From assembly GCA_963931925.1 (NCBI GenBank), contig OZ007571.1, positions 39,507,550 through 39,571,549 on the forward strand: a stretch of 64,000 nucleotides of DNA. The letters run 5' to 3'. The stretch's first letter is position 1; the number at the start of each line of letters is the position of its first letter. The stretch comes from Onchidella celtica (lineage: Eukaryota > Mollusca > Gastropoda > Systellommatophora > Onchidiidae). Both the position numbers and the translations under genes were made by a program. Below, piece by piece: positions 32,701 to 43,200 of this stretch. Under the pieces are notes generated by a model. That model had not been told where the DNA came from and searched no databases. It saw nothing but the letters and a program-made list of their open reading frames with translations.

Positions 32701-35700
32701 CAGGGGGGTTAAAATAGGATGGGGGATATTCCAGGATGTCACACCGGCGCACAGCTTAACTTCTGTGCCTGATAGGCCGACAAGGCACTTGGCGTCGTAT
32801 GTTTGGTTTTCAGTCAGAGGCTCAAATCAGGTTTGCGCGGCTGTTGGAATTGTTTTGGAGTTCTTGTTAGCCACAACCCCATCTGCACGTTTACATAATG
32901 ACAGGGGATAGGAGTGGGAGCGGAAACTGTGTGTCTTTTTTTTTATTTTTTATCCCTGACTGCTCCTTACCTCATGTCCTGTCATAGTTTATTACAAAAA
33001 CTAAATAAAACTTCCCCAACCTGCATGTCTGCGGCGCAGCAGTATCGCGATACAGTATCACCCTTGCAAGCGAGGCAAATTATGAGTAGCGATGCCTATC
33101 AAACAGATAAGTGGAATAAATACATGTGCATGTAGATGGCGCACCTGAAATCCCCGACACAGAAGGACCTCCTCAAAACTGCATTGCACACCTGAATTCC
33201 CTTTTATTTCATTAAAAACTTTGATCAGATGAAAGCGTAAACTATGAATTGTGAATTTCTTTCAAAGTAGCGAGCGTGTAAGTGTCTTTATTTTCACGCC
33301 GAGGATGAGATTTTTAAATTTTGGTCAGATTCTCATGCCAGCCTCTCTTGTCTTTGCAGGAAGTATCATTCTGTGCAGCCTTTCATCCAACCATCCATCC
33401 ACCCATCCCATTCATCCATCCTTTCATCCACCCATCTTTGTGTCAGAAAATCAGTTTGCATACTCTTTCAGTTACGCCAATGTAATATTACATTTTTCTG
33501 CCAATCATTTTCTTGTCCACCTTCCTAAACATCCAACCTCTTCCTTTCATAATTCCTTGGACAAGGCAAAAAGAATCGCACAAAGATTGTCCTGCGCCCC
33601 CCCCCCCCGCCAGTTTTTACATATCGTAACTGTTAACCAACACTACTCCCTAGCAATAATTTATCTTACATACCGCTTGCAATTACCGTAGTTCCCCCCG
33701 CCCCCTTTTTTTTTGCATTGTTTACTTATGGTCGTTGCACTTATATGTTTTAATGTGGATTCAGGAATCGAATATGCAACGACAAAATAATTACCAGTTT
33801 TGGCGTATGCATCAATGATTAGGCAGGTATACTGTAATCATAATTGCAGGTAGGATCAAATGCATTGTCGCCACTGAAAAAAAAAAATGTCTTAATTTGT
33901 TAACTAGAACGTCTACCAACTACGCAGTCGTGCAGTCTCGCCAAATTTCTGTGATCTTACTGTAAGAACTGAGTAAATTTTATCATTCCCATTTCTCTGA
34001 TATTCCTCGTGAGTCGTATGTGGGAATAAATGAAATGCAGCACAACTATTGAAGCAAAGGCCGACTCACCTACTTAACTGTTACGTGTCCTCTACAGTGT
34101 CATTTCCTTATTTGTACCATGCTTATGTGTGTGAATGCAATGATTGTAGTACCGCTTGGATTATACTACCCAGTTCAGCACGAATAAAGTCCAGAAAACC
34201 ATTATTCATTGAAGATAATTGTGTGAATTCTGCCTGACCTATTTTCAGGTGATTCATCACGACACACTCAAACTTGGCCGGTCTAAGGAAGAATTTTTGC
34301 AGATAAATGGACCTCATTTGGCCACAGCATCACATACCATTGTCCTGATGACCGATGCAGCTGCAGGGTCTCCATTCATTTTTCATGAAGTCCTGTTTGC
34401 TGATTGGCTCGGGAAAAAGTTGGTCACAGCCATGTTCAAGAATGTTTGGGCTGGACTTCGATTCTCTTTGAAGGCAGTTCTGGGTAACTCCAGCTTTTCT
34501 TAAAACAACATTATATTATAATTGTCATTAAGCAGTTCAAGTAGCCTACCCGTATTTGGTGCCCTAAACTTTGATCTTGTTTGTCATTTTTATAGTATTT
34601 GTGTAGCAAAGTCTGGGAAATAATAGGACCAAGTGGAATACTTTGTAGTTACTTTTACTAATCAAAGTATTTTTGTTTATCTGGGCAACTTCACTGAGTT
34701 TAAACTCTATTGATATTGGATTGAACATAATTTCTTGTCGAACTTTTGAAAATAATGTCATAGTTTATGTTTCCTGTTTTGAACATTCACTTGAAAGTTT
34801 TTATTACATTGAATGGTCATATTATTATATAACAGAACAAAGTATTTGTTATGTAAAACACATTCTGTTTGTGCTATAGGTGTATGCTAAAGTGTGTGAC
34901 ACATTTAAATATCCTACTTTCTTAATATTAAAAAAAAATATTCCTAGTAAATGTGATTAATTGATATCTTTCTGTGTATTTATGGCAATGTAGGTGACTG
35001 CCCAGCTGTAGATTTTGAGACCAAAATGTACTCTGAGAGCCTGGATGTTTTAGAGCATCAAATCAAACCTTTGCGTCGTGTTCCTGGTGTGGTTCTGGAA
35101 CAGACTTATCTAAACAAGATGGCGGAGGGCCTGAAACCCTTGGAAATCTTGGCCAATGCTCGAAGTGAGTGCATGAAGAGAGACATGTGCAAAAATAAAC
35201 TAACTGTGTGCCCCCTAGAAACAGTAGTGTTTGCTGTGCTGATGTCATTGATTGAAATCTGACCGAAAATCTTGTCTTTAACACCTTTGCTATTTCATGG
35301 TACAATAGTCATGTAAAATCCTCATTTGCTGAAGTAAGTCTTCAGACTAATTACAAAAAGGAAATGAGGTTGTATTGAACTTGCTGATCTAATAATTTGC
35401 AACTGATGTAGAAAAAGAACAGTAGAAGAGATTGAATGTCAAGTTATAAGCATCTGTACCATTCCCATATTTACTGCACTGTAATCTGTAACAGTGATTT
35501 CTTTTCATGGCACTCAAGGATAAAGACAAAGGAGGTAAAAGTATTTGATATTGGACTGTATTTTTATGGAATTTGGTGTTTGCAGAATACTCCAAGTCAC
35601 TTAGATTGCTAGATTATTAAGCAGAGTGAATGCCAACATTTGCTACTTATTTAACTCAACTGTGCTAGATCTGAAATGACAAAATTTTCTTTAGATTCTC

Positions 35701-38700
35701 AGCTAGCAAGAAGAACAAGTGGTGAGGCTTAATGGTTGTGTAGTCATCATGCAAAAACTGCCATAGTTTCATGCTACAAGAGATATAACTGTCATGTTTG
35801 ATAAACCAGGGACAGATATTATTCATTTTACTTATTTTAATTTTTTTGTGTAAGTCATGTAGAAATTTGAAGAAGCACAATGCCTGACCAAGTATTGACT
35901 ACTTTCAATGTCTACAGCTGCACACCTGGAGAAACTGGTAACTTTGATAATACTGTCTTCACTCCGGGCTTTGTCTGAGCTTATTTATCACTTGCAGTAG
36001 ATAAGATTAGATAAGAACTTTAATGGTCTCGGAGAGAAAATTTGATTTGAATATATTTGAACACTAAAATTGGCGTCCAAAGTTTGCTCAACAATAATGT
36101 AACTGTGACACTGTCTTTCCTATCAATATTTGCTGTGACGTGCAGTTTGACACTCCTGAATGTATTTAAAGATTTAGTTGCTTGGGATTTTCCATGCTTA
36201 ATCAAAGTGTTTTTACCTCAGTAAAGCTTTGTTTACACTGATTTATTTTCAGAAACCGAAACCTCTTATGCAACTGTAGCAAAGACTTTCCTTAAAATTG
36301 GGCAAAGATTTCATATGCTTGTGCTCTTTTCATCCATTTTGCACCAGGCTTAAGGTGGTAGATTCATGGACAGGGCACTAAAAATGCACAGTTCAAGATC
36401 ATATGAAGTACAGATGTCTCACATAGACACATGGCATTGAAGTCATAATTAAGAGCCATTGAATGTCAGATTCCTTTGAATTTTATGAGCTTTCCACCTC
36501 CCTGCATCCAGAGGAGGCTGTGTGAAGATCATTGAGTTAAAGATGTGCCCATGATCATATAAAAGTTATTCCATGCAAGGATTGCAATAGGGGAGGGGGG
36601 TGGGGTGGGGGGAAGATTCATTTTACTAATTTGACCGCCAACTCATTCACAAGAGTTAACAAGTCAAATAAAGCTCTGCAAATTTATGGTGAGAAGCAGC
36701 GAGAGTGTGACAAGAAATGATTGGTCCTTTTTCTACTTTGAAAAAAGTTGAATCTCTTTAAAATGTACGCATAAAATAACTCCTGCAGAACCCTACCAGT
36801 GTAACCCAAGGTTAAGGCCTGCTTTGTTAATTCACTTTAAGCTTAGGTAAAGCTCAGAATTTTGTTGTGCATTTTAAGCTATGTTCAAATACTGCTACGA
36901 TTCACTTTTATTTTAATTTGGCATTCATTTTTGTCCTTTTCTCCCCCTTTTTCTTCCATTTGCATTTTTATGTCTTCAAATTTGAGTGTGAAAGGTATCA
37001 TTACGCTAATTAGCCATCCTATATCAATATTTTATTTTCATTCCCTGTAGTTTTAGTTTGCCGCATTTCTTGACTGCGTATTGGCTAAATCGTTATTTAT
37101 TATTGGTGTTTGAATGCTCAGTTTATGTCATTATTTTTTTTCAATGAAGAAAGTCTTCAGCTGGGATTGTAGGTACAGTGGTCTCCATCTAAGAACTCGC
37201 CGCCTTAGAACCCGCTGTTACCGCAAAACCGAATTTTTTCATTGTAATTTACTTATGCAAGAACCTGCTCTGAAATGAAAAATCCGCCTAAGAACCCAGC
37301 ATTTGACGGAGAGACACTTTTACGTAAAATGTCCATATATTAAACACAAAATTCTGTTTCAAGTAGACGGGATAGTACAAAGCCACACAGTACAGCGAAA
37401 GAGAACGGGTGAAGGGAAGGGAGGGGGAAGCGAACCGTACAAGGGATGGAGCCCAGTTACGTCTTTTGTGCGCAAGCAGGCCACTCCTAGACTGAATTAG
37501 CATAGACATCACCTAAAATCTATTGTTGTTTGACTCGAGGGCAGAATTTTATACGTAATTGACCACGCCATGGGCACGGGTGGTCAAATGTGGGTTGCAT
37601 CCCTTGGCATCTGCCCAAGTGCCCGGTCCTCCTAAGAACCTGCTTTTTCTGTCTCCCGTGGACCGGGTTCTTAGACGGAGACTACTGTATTGGTAATGTT
37701 TGCTTGTTAGACAGCTGCATCTATATATATTAGATATGTTTCAGTTATATTCTGTTTTACTTTTTTTGTGTTTGTTTTGTTTTGTATAGCTTTTATAAGT
37801 TACAGGTTATAGGGCAGTACTAGATCTTGAATTTGATTACAGCAGTTAGGTCATTTTGAAAATATTAGTGCAGTGATGTAAGAAATTAAAAAAAGATATA
37901 TTGAACCCAATAAATTTACACTGAAAATCAGCCTACATATTCAGAACAAGACATCAGTTCTTATTCCCTACCGCTTCATGAGTTAATTCCATACGGTGCA
38001 TGTTTGCACATGATTGATTAAACAAGAGATAAATTTTCATTTTCACTATGATGTGAATTATCATATTTCATTTTTTCATTTCTATCACAATAGCTCTAGT
38101 TGTGCAGTAATGCTTACATTTTAATTTAAATTCTTTGAGTTCAGAATATTTGCACAAATGTGATTCTTTTTTCTGCAATCATATCAAAGAACAGCAAGCA
38201 TAGGAAAAGAGAACAATCTTGGAATAAAAATTCTCACACACACTGATAAGTTTTTAAAATAAATTACCATTATTAATTTAAAAGAAAGACAGATCCCATG
38301 TGCATCATAACCATGTATCTGCACCACAACAGTTTGATTTGTTTTACAACTGGAAAGTTGTTAATGAAACTTTACAACTTTACAAACGCATTCTGTAGTC
38401 TTTTTTCCCCACACTTTTCACCTTGTCGTTTTGCTATGCTGTTAGAATTTCTAAAATGACCACAATATTCAGGGGTTCATCCAGTCACATTAATCAGTGT
38501 TCATCACAGATCTGAACTTTTGTGCAGTGCTCACATACATGCATTTGATGCCTTTACCTGCACTTTCCATGTGAGAAGTCAGTAATTTTTTCTTTGTTAT
38601 GCATGCTTAGGTAACATCTTTTAGTTGGAAATTTAATCACAGTTTTTTTTTTTTGAGATTTAGTAAAGCTGTATTTTCAAGGTGATGTCTTGATGATATT

Positions 38701-40229
38701 TAGCTTTCTTTGGAGAATGTGCTAATTAAAATTATGGAGTCGCTGAAAAGAGAAAAAAAATGTTTGTATTTGACAAAGAACAAGAAGTTTGAACTTCACT
38801 TGAAGACAGTAGCAAACCCGTGGAAAAAATTACAACAAAAAATGCAAGCTTTCAGCCACTGGAACCTTTTTCAGGCTTGAAATGATTTAAAGACAGCAAC
38901 GAAAAGATAAAACATAGAAACAGAAATAGAGGGGAAATCACCTAATTACCTGTATTGTAAACCTGAACAAATACAACTGAATGAGTGACCATAAAGTCAT
39001 TTCATTCTTAATAAGGTGTACAATGACACTTGGACAAGGTATTGTACATTGCGCTAAGATCACCCACCGCCTATCTAGACATCTGCCAATTTATGGTTAC
39101 CATGAAATAGGATTTCTTTTTATCAAGTTTAAGTTTATTCCATTCTTGTAGCAAGTTCAAGTGTGACACTTGGCCCAAACATTGTGAATTTGTTCCTCAA
39201 AAGCATATGAACATTTTGTATTTTCTTTCAAACTCATATTTACATGCCCTTGTGATTGAAATGAATAATAATCAAGATGAATTATTAGGAAGTGCATGCT
39301 CTGATATCTTTTGCAGAGTAGCAAAGATTCCTCCTAGTGAAGTCTAGGACTTAACTCCAATTGTACATTAACACACAATAAAATGATTTGAAGATTACGA
39401 ACTTAATGCGGTTTGCAAATTATTTTGTGTTTTCATTCATTTAACAAATAGCATACACCATAAATTCTGGTAGACTGATGGAATGTGTTTGCTCTCCTCA
39501 ACATTTTCAGTATAGATTCAATAGTTATAAATTTACCCAATATCAGTTTGCATTGTAGTTGAGATGCTAAAGTTATAGTACAGTTTTGGTACACTTTAGC
39601 TTGCTGTTGTTTTGGTTTCCTAGGCTCAACCGCATGTAAATATTATATTGGTGGTTACTCTCTTTCCCATAATAAAAAATGAGAGTATTGTATTACTGTT
39701 TACAGGTGGTGCGATCTCAGCAGACCCCTCATCTGATGAAGATGCCCAGGTCTTTATCTCATATCAGTGGGACATGCAGAGCAAAGTGGAAGAGATCCAA
39801 CAGCTGCTTGAACGGGCAGGCTTCCCTTGTTGGGCAGACATCTCAATGGGTGCCGCACCACGTGGGCACAGTAGTCGCAGCTGTCGGTCCTCTGCAGCGT
39901 TCTCCCACGTGGATTCGGCCAGTGAGACCCTCCAAGGCCAGATCCAGCGCACAATGAAGGCCTGTCATGTCGTGGTGTGCTGCATCACCCCAAAGTATCT
40001 TCAGAGTGACAACTGTGCTAAAGATTTAACTCTTGCAGATGCCTTTCATAAGCCCATAATTCCATTACTGCTGAGATACACTCCAGCAGAAAGTGCCCCT
40101 AATTTTGTACGTAGAATTCTACTGCGTTACAGTTACATAGATTTGAGCAATGAAAGGCTGTACAAGCAAAACATTGGAGTTCTTGTTGATAGAGTCAGAA
40201 AATCAGTGGAGTCAGCAATACTTGGATAG
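19202..40229 (+). CDS. TIR-SAM-TIR-TIR multidomain protein (812 aa)
   Basis: Four coding exons, 19202..20710, 34249..34483, 34994..35164 and 39706..40229, have GT/AG borders and compatible phases (0, 1, 1). Together they give 2,439 nt, or 812 residues plus stop. Order: an acidic, Lys/Asn-rich, probably disordered N-terminus (1-210); TIR 1 (about 212-337, starting KGIFVSYSPDAG, with Glu291 where NAD-cleaving TIRs keep their catalytic Glu); SAM (about 387-455, starting WSASDLQEWLFNMGIKEF); a divergent TIR-like region (about 475-600, starting PDVVYIIYDPADVRLAQ); and TIR 3 (about 652-790, starting AQVFISYQWD, with SDNCAKDLTLADAF and PIIPLLL). TIR domains are signalling adaptors or NAD-cleaving enzymes, and SAM domains form oligomers; SARM1 combines both kinds. 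No signal peptide or membrane segment is seen, so the protein is probably cytosolic. TIR 3 has Asp745 where the Glu is expected and a Ser-rich insertion at about 688-710. The order of domains differs from SARM1, MyD88 and Toll receptors. An innate-immune or NAD-signalling role is inferred. Confidence 0.92.
22188..23623 (+). repeat. 540-bp tandem duplication, one copy interrupted
   Basis: Copy A (about 22188-23079) and copy B (about 23078-23623) both begin with AAC repeats and ACTGGCAACACAAACTCGAG and end ACAATATACAAC. They differ at only a few single bases, a 2-bp indel and a 350-bp insertion that is present in A and absent from B. The near-identity points to a recent duplication. Confidence 0.93.
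22365..22705. mobile_element. 341-bp MITE with a 9-bp target-site duplication
   Basis: Copy B preserves the empty site (AACGTTTCCCGTTTTTATG). In copy A the element is bracketed by TTCCCGTTT at 22356..22364 and 22706..22714. Near its ends are inverted motifs CACGACATATCGTGGAAA and CACGACATGTCGTGGAAA, themselves palindromic, and CGTCGTG/TTCACG motifs recur inside along with a poly-G run. There is no coding capacity. An 8-10-bp duplication fits hAT-, P- or Mutator-like transposases; the family is not determined. Confidence 0.85.
24708..24882 (+). repeat. Three tandem copies of a 59-60-bp unit
   Basis: Copies start at 24708, 24767 and 24827. Each contains TTTTTAGAATTTAACCGCAAAC and then ACATTTAA. 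Divergence between copies is modest. No coding frame runs through it. Confidence 0.92.
29064..30695 (-). mobile_element. RTE-type LINE, 5'-truncated
   Basis: Minus-strand insertion carrying the reverse transcriptase half of an RTE element. The 3' end follows the stop closely with a GATGATGATGAC repeat, the short-repeat tail typical of RTE elements. The endonuclease half is missing, consistent with 5' truncation during insertion. It is nested inside the inverted-repeat element, in antisense orientation to the TIR/SAM gene. Confidence 0.92.
29087..30670 (-). CDS. RTE-type reverse transcriptase, uninterrupted 527-codon frame
   Basis: Reverse transcriptase motifs in order: KAAGPDQIPPEALK (about 42-55), NYRGITLLSIPGKVF, EEQAGFRSNRSITDQI, motif A FLDYEKAFDSID (169-180), TGVRQGCLLSPFLF and the catalytic DFADD (269-273). 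The C-terminal region contains YLGSIID, LLYGCETWN, the RRRWRWIGHTLRR box and GRPRGTWRR. The first Met is arbitrary, because the true frame continued upstream into the missing endonuclease. The absence of stops over 1.58 kb suggests a fairly young copy, much younger than the fragment at 16912-17290. Confidence 0.93.
   Translation of the reverse strand: MNRSPPSNPPDILPARNDLPISCDPPTKAEINDAIKQLNRGKAAGPDQIPPEALKADAAGAAEGLHSLFSRIWIGGKFSKDWKEGHLVKLPKKGDLSNCSNYRGITLLSIPGKVFNRIILKRIQNATDPKLREEQAGFRSNRSITDQIATLRIIVEQSLEWNSQLIVNFLDYEKAFDSIDRETLWRILRHYGIPEKMVNLIKSMYEGTSCRVVHDGELTDSFDIKTGVRQGCLLSPFLFVLVIDWLMKETTSGGRNGIQWTPWTQLDDLDFADDLALLSHTHDQMQAKTTALNKISESIGLRIHPAKSKVLKIVAPPSAQVRVGDQPLEDVESFCYLGSIIDNKGGTEAEVKARIGKAQAAFTSLSKIWRTKDISLKTKLRIFNSNVKSVLLYGCETWNASQACIKRIQVFINRCLRKLLKIRWTDKVSNEIVWKRTRQSPVREEIGRRRWRWIGHTLRRPGNSITKKVLDWNPQGKRSRGRPRGTWRRARENDVQRSGKTWNNVKRLAHDREGWKVFVGGLYPDPG
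32233..32629. mobile_element. hAT-like non-autonomous element, about 397 bp
   Basis: Starts CAGTGATTCTCAGAGTGGGCG; the right end on the other strand starts CAGTGGTCCTTAATCC. Both resemble the CAGTGGTTCTCAA type of terminal repeat common in hAT elements. The flanking 8-mers (ACTTAGAA, CTAAAAAA) are only weakly alike, so the target duplication is eroded or the limits are slightly off. Confidence 0.55.
33385..33437 (+). repeat. ATCC-type microsatellite
   Basis: Imperfect CATCCATCCACC repeats. A C-run follows at about 33596-33608. Confidence 0.85.
34249..34483 (+). CDS. TIR/SAM protein exon 2: middle of TIR-like region 2
   Basis: Acceptor CTATTTTCAG and donor CTGG|GTAACT. Encodes VIHHDTLKLGRSKEEFLQ, HTIVLMTD and PFIFHEVLFADWLGKK, matching the later strands and helices of a degenerate TIR fold. 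Residues about 504-582. Confidence 0.88.
34994..35164 (+). CDS. TIR/SAM protein exon 3: linker before TIR 3
   Basis: 171 nt, phase 1 at both ends; acceptor GGCAATGTAG and donor CGAA|GTGAGT. Encodes DFETKMYSESLDVLEHQ, VPGVVLEQTYLNKM and GLKPLEILANAR, a predicted helical linker of 57 residues. Because both ends are phase 1, skipping this exon would keep the frame. Confidence 0.85.
35165..39705 (+). other. Intron 3 of the TIR/SAM gene (4.5 kb)
   Basis: AT-rich intron with GTGAGT donor and TTTACAG acceptor. It contains one TA-flanked MITE (37176-37687) and, near 38835-38880, the motif GCAAGCTTTCAGCC with GGAACCTTTTTCAGGC. That motif resembles the 3' region of some invertebrate retroelements, but I cannot assign it. 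Confidence 0.8.
37176..37687. mobile_element. Tigger/pogo-like MITE with TA target duplication
   Basis: A 512-bp element. The left end is CAGTGGTCTCCATCTAAGAAC and the right end on the other strand is CAGTAGTCTCCGTCTAAGAAC, so the 21-bp termini differ at two positions. Both sides are flanked by TA. Subterminal AAGAACC motifs recur inside. There is no transposase, so it would have been moved by a mariner/pogo-family enzyme. Confidence 0.9.
39706..40229 (+). CDS. TIR/SAM protein exon 4: TIR 3 and stop
   Basis: Acceptor CTGTTTACAG; TAG stop at 40227-40229. Contains VFISYQWDMQSKVEEIQQLL, CWADISMG, a Ser/Arg-rich insert (GHSSRSCRSSAAFSH) and VVVCCITPKYLQSDNCAKDL. It is GC-richer than the surrounding introns. 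Confidence 0.93.
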
Positions 40230-43200
40230 CATTGGGAAAGGGATTGATGTATTTTCTGAGAGATCTGGCAAATTTTGTTAGAGGTGACTGATTGGGGCAC
40301 TGGATCACAACTTTATATATTTCATCTGTTTGGATATACCTTGACTTTGTGGTTTTAAATGGTCATATTTAACTATTTTATGTAAGTATGTCAATTGAAG
40401 GAGGCACAAAATGTTGACCCTAGCTTCACACATGTGGTGGGTGAAAGCAGACATGTCATGGTGTTTGTCTTGTCCTACCTCTAGCAGAGTAAATGCAGTT
40501 GCTGTATCGTGGGGTAAAAAAAACACACTTGTAGCCCAGAAATGGCAAACAGTTCTGTGCTGATGGATTTAATTCCATGAGTAAATGCAACATTGTTAAT
40601 TTTGTTTACAAAATCAAAAAAGAACTGCATCTAAAGCAGGGAGTTAATTTATGTTCATTTTGTGTTTTTGAAGACAGCATTATATGAGCTATTTGATTTC
40701 TGTGATAAGCGTTCAGTATTATTTTGCATTGCATTGATGTGATGTGATTTTGCATTTTGTTGTTTACATTTTCAAAGTGATGATTCCAAAGTTTTTCACT
40801 GAAACAAGTATTTTCCCTTTAATTCATCCATGTGCATACAGGATCTGTGAATTGTCATTTTGCATGTGCACCAGAATGTTCTTGTTCATTCAATATTGAA
40901 TTTAACAACAGCATTTTAATTGTGTTTCAGATGTTCATTTTTTGTTTTCTAACTTGATAGACAAGTACATGTATTGCCAAGTTGTTTCCATTCTGTGATC
41001 AGTGTAGACAAACCAGCATTACATTATGTATGGTGTGGGGGACCATTTTAGAGTTATGACCGGTCAGATTTCCCAGAATCCATAATGTAAGTTTACCCTT
41101 TCGCAATGATTTATAGTTATTTTTCATTTCAGGGTGTTATCTGGAATTTGGTTAATATCAATTTGTTTTCAACCATTTTGACATAATTTGTCATGTGTAC
41201 ACAGTACAGAAGGTATGTAAATTCAGCGTTTCAGAGTCAAAGAAACTTTTTTTCCTGGTCACTTAGTTTTTGAAGAGCAGTTTATATGATTAACGTCAAG
41301 ATTTGTAAGTGATGTATGCATCACAACATAACATCGAAATGTTTGGGTGATGTCCAATTTGTTTTGTGCAGGCATTTAAAATAATTTTACATTGTTTTTT
41401 ATTCCAGAAGGTTAGTTTTTTTTTGTGTACTGATTTTACTACAAATCCTTAGAAATGTCTGTTCAGTATTCAAGAGTGAGCTGCATTTACTTTCCATAGA
41501 CCCACATCAAGGTAAACAAGAAATACACGTAATGTTTGACATGTACCGGGAGTATTATTATAAAATGTCATTTTATTCATTTACATGTATGTTCATTTCG
41601 TTGGTTATATATCAGTATTCAAGCCTGGATCCTGAGAATTTACTCCATACACATTGGGTTTGCACCACATGGGGTAATCGTAATTAGGAAACAGTGAATA
41701 GTGTACACAATAGGTGTTTCTTTGAAATGTGCAAGAGGTGCAGATGTTTGTGTGTATAAACTTATGAAGTTAAGAAAATACATATGTTATATGTATGACA
41801 TACTACTACTGACAACTAGTCATGTTAAAAATTCATATTTTGTGATGTTTTAGTTTTTTTTTTTTTTTTTAGTTTTATATGTGTTTCTCAGTTTGCTTAT
41901 GTAAGTGCTGCTTTTATCAGTGTTGAGGTATCAGAAAGCTGATAGAAGAAATGGAAGGAACTGAAAAAAGAACATAGTGTTGGCAAATTTCTGACCCTAT
42001 TTCAGTTTTTTTTTTTATCTCACATTCTGCTGACTTTCCAGAAAGTCAGTTAAGAGCCAAAAAATGAATTAAGTATCTTTTTAAACACCTTTTTCTGTGG
42101 TGCATTTTGCCAGCAAGGGAAGATACTAGTGTTTAGAAATGTTTAACTTTTATTATAACTTCAAAATACAGAGAAATGTTGATTTATTTAAGGAACCAAA
42201 TGGTTGTTGAGCTATTTTGGCAATAGACAGCAACAGAAGTGGTGTGAAAAAAATATTGTATTGTAAAGATGTCTAGCTGACATGTTCTGGGGAAAATTGT
42301 TTGATACTGAAAAAAATATGTATAGCAAGATATATTACCTATGATGATAAAGCAACAACAGAAATATAAACAAAATAATTGCAGATTTCCCCCTGTTAAC
42401 TATGCATAGCATATATCTTTGTTTATTCATTTTTCCATCTGCAGATGGGATTGATGAGCCTCATTGTCTATGTAAGATAAATTATGCATTCTCCTCATCC
42501 CTGATTTTGAAACCACTATTTGCTTATTGTATACTCTAAAGAGGAAACACAACCAAACATCTTTACTCCTTCCTAGACGATAAATAACTTGTTGGCTCTG
42601 ATACTTTGATTTGTGGATAATAATGGATTTAGAGGAAACATATCTTGAAATCAAGGTAATGAAAAAGAAAAGAAATGAGCGTTACATAAGTATATCATTT
42701 GTATTTTTTGTCAGTGAGCAAGTTATAGAAAACATTCAGCTGTGGAAACATTACTATGCATGGTTAAATCAATTTTCAATATGGAAATGATGCAGAATTA
42801 ATGCATATCAACTTAGCTCACCACATTTAGCGTAGTGTGCCACACAAAGACAATAACTGGTAGAAATGTATTCAGTTCAGCTAAAACATGATATTATGCA
42901 GATCTTGATGTCTTTGAGTTGCTTGTTGGGATGGGACAGTTCTGGCGAGGGGGGGGGGGGGGGGGGAGGGTCGGCATTAAAGTGCACTGAACTTTTCTTT
43001 GTTATTCTTGTTGGCTAGAAATAATGTAGTCAACAGTGCAAATTTCCAGAACTGAGACTTTTGTTGGATTAAGAGGTCTTGCTAGAGTATCTATGTGTTT
43101 TCCCTATAGCCTAAAATGAATCACTGTTTTAAAAATCAACCACACCTTATTCCATTTTCATTTCCATCTTTCCCTGGCCAACTGTGTCGTGACTACAGCT

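Larger units (their letters stand above)
28602..32748. mobile_element. 4.1-kb inverted-repeat element with TATCCCCC-rich ends
   Basis: The left end begins GCCGGTGTGGTATCCC at 28602; the right end, read on the other strand from 32748, begins GCCGGTGTGACATCC. Both ends carry many TATCCCCC repeats, the shared block CTAGGATATCCTAGAA and AAAATAGGATGGGGGATA. Left-end repeats extend to about 28855 and the right-end block covers about 32640-32748. The interior holds an RTE LINE and a hAT-like MITE, so the original element was shorter. I found no transposase and no clear target duplication; a large foldback-type or non-autonomous DNA transposon is likely. Confidence 0.65.
20711..34248 (+). other. Intron 1 of the TIR/SAM gene (13.5 kb), repeat-rich
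   Basis: GTAAAG donor and TTTTCAG acceptor. It holds a tandem duplication (22188-23623), a three-copy 59-bp repeat, a 4.1-kb inverted-repeat element with nested elements (28602-32748), poly-G and poly-C runs and an ATCC microsatellite. Open frames at 23842-24234, 25143-25445, 25532-25855 and 26632-26856 resemble no family I know. Confidence 0.8.
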
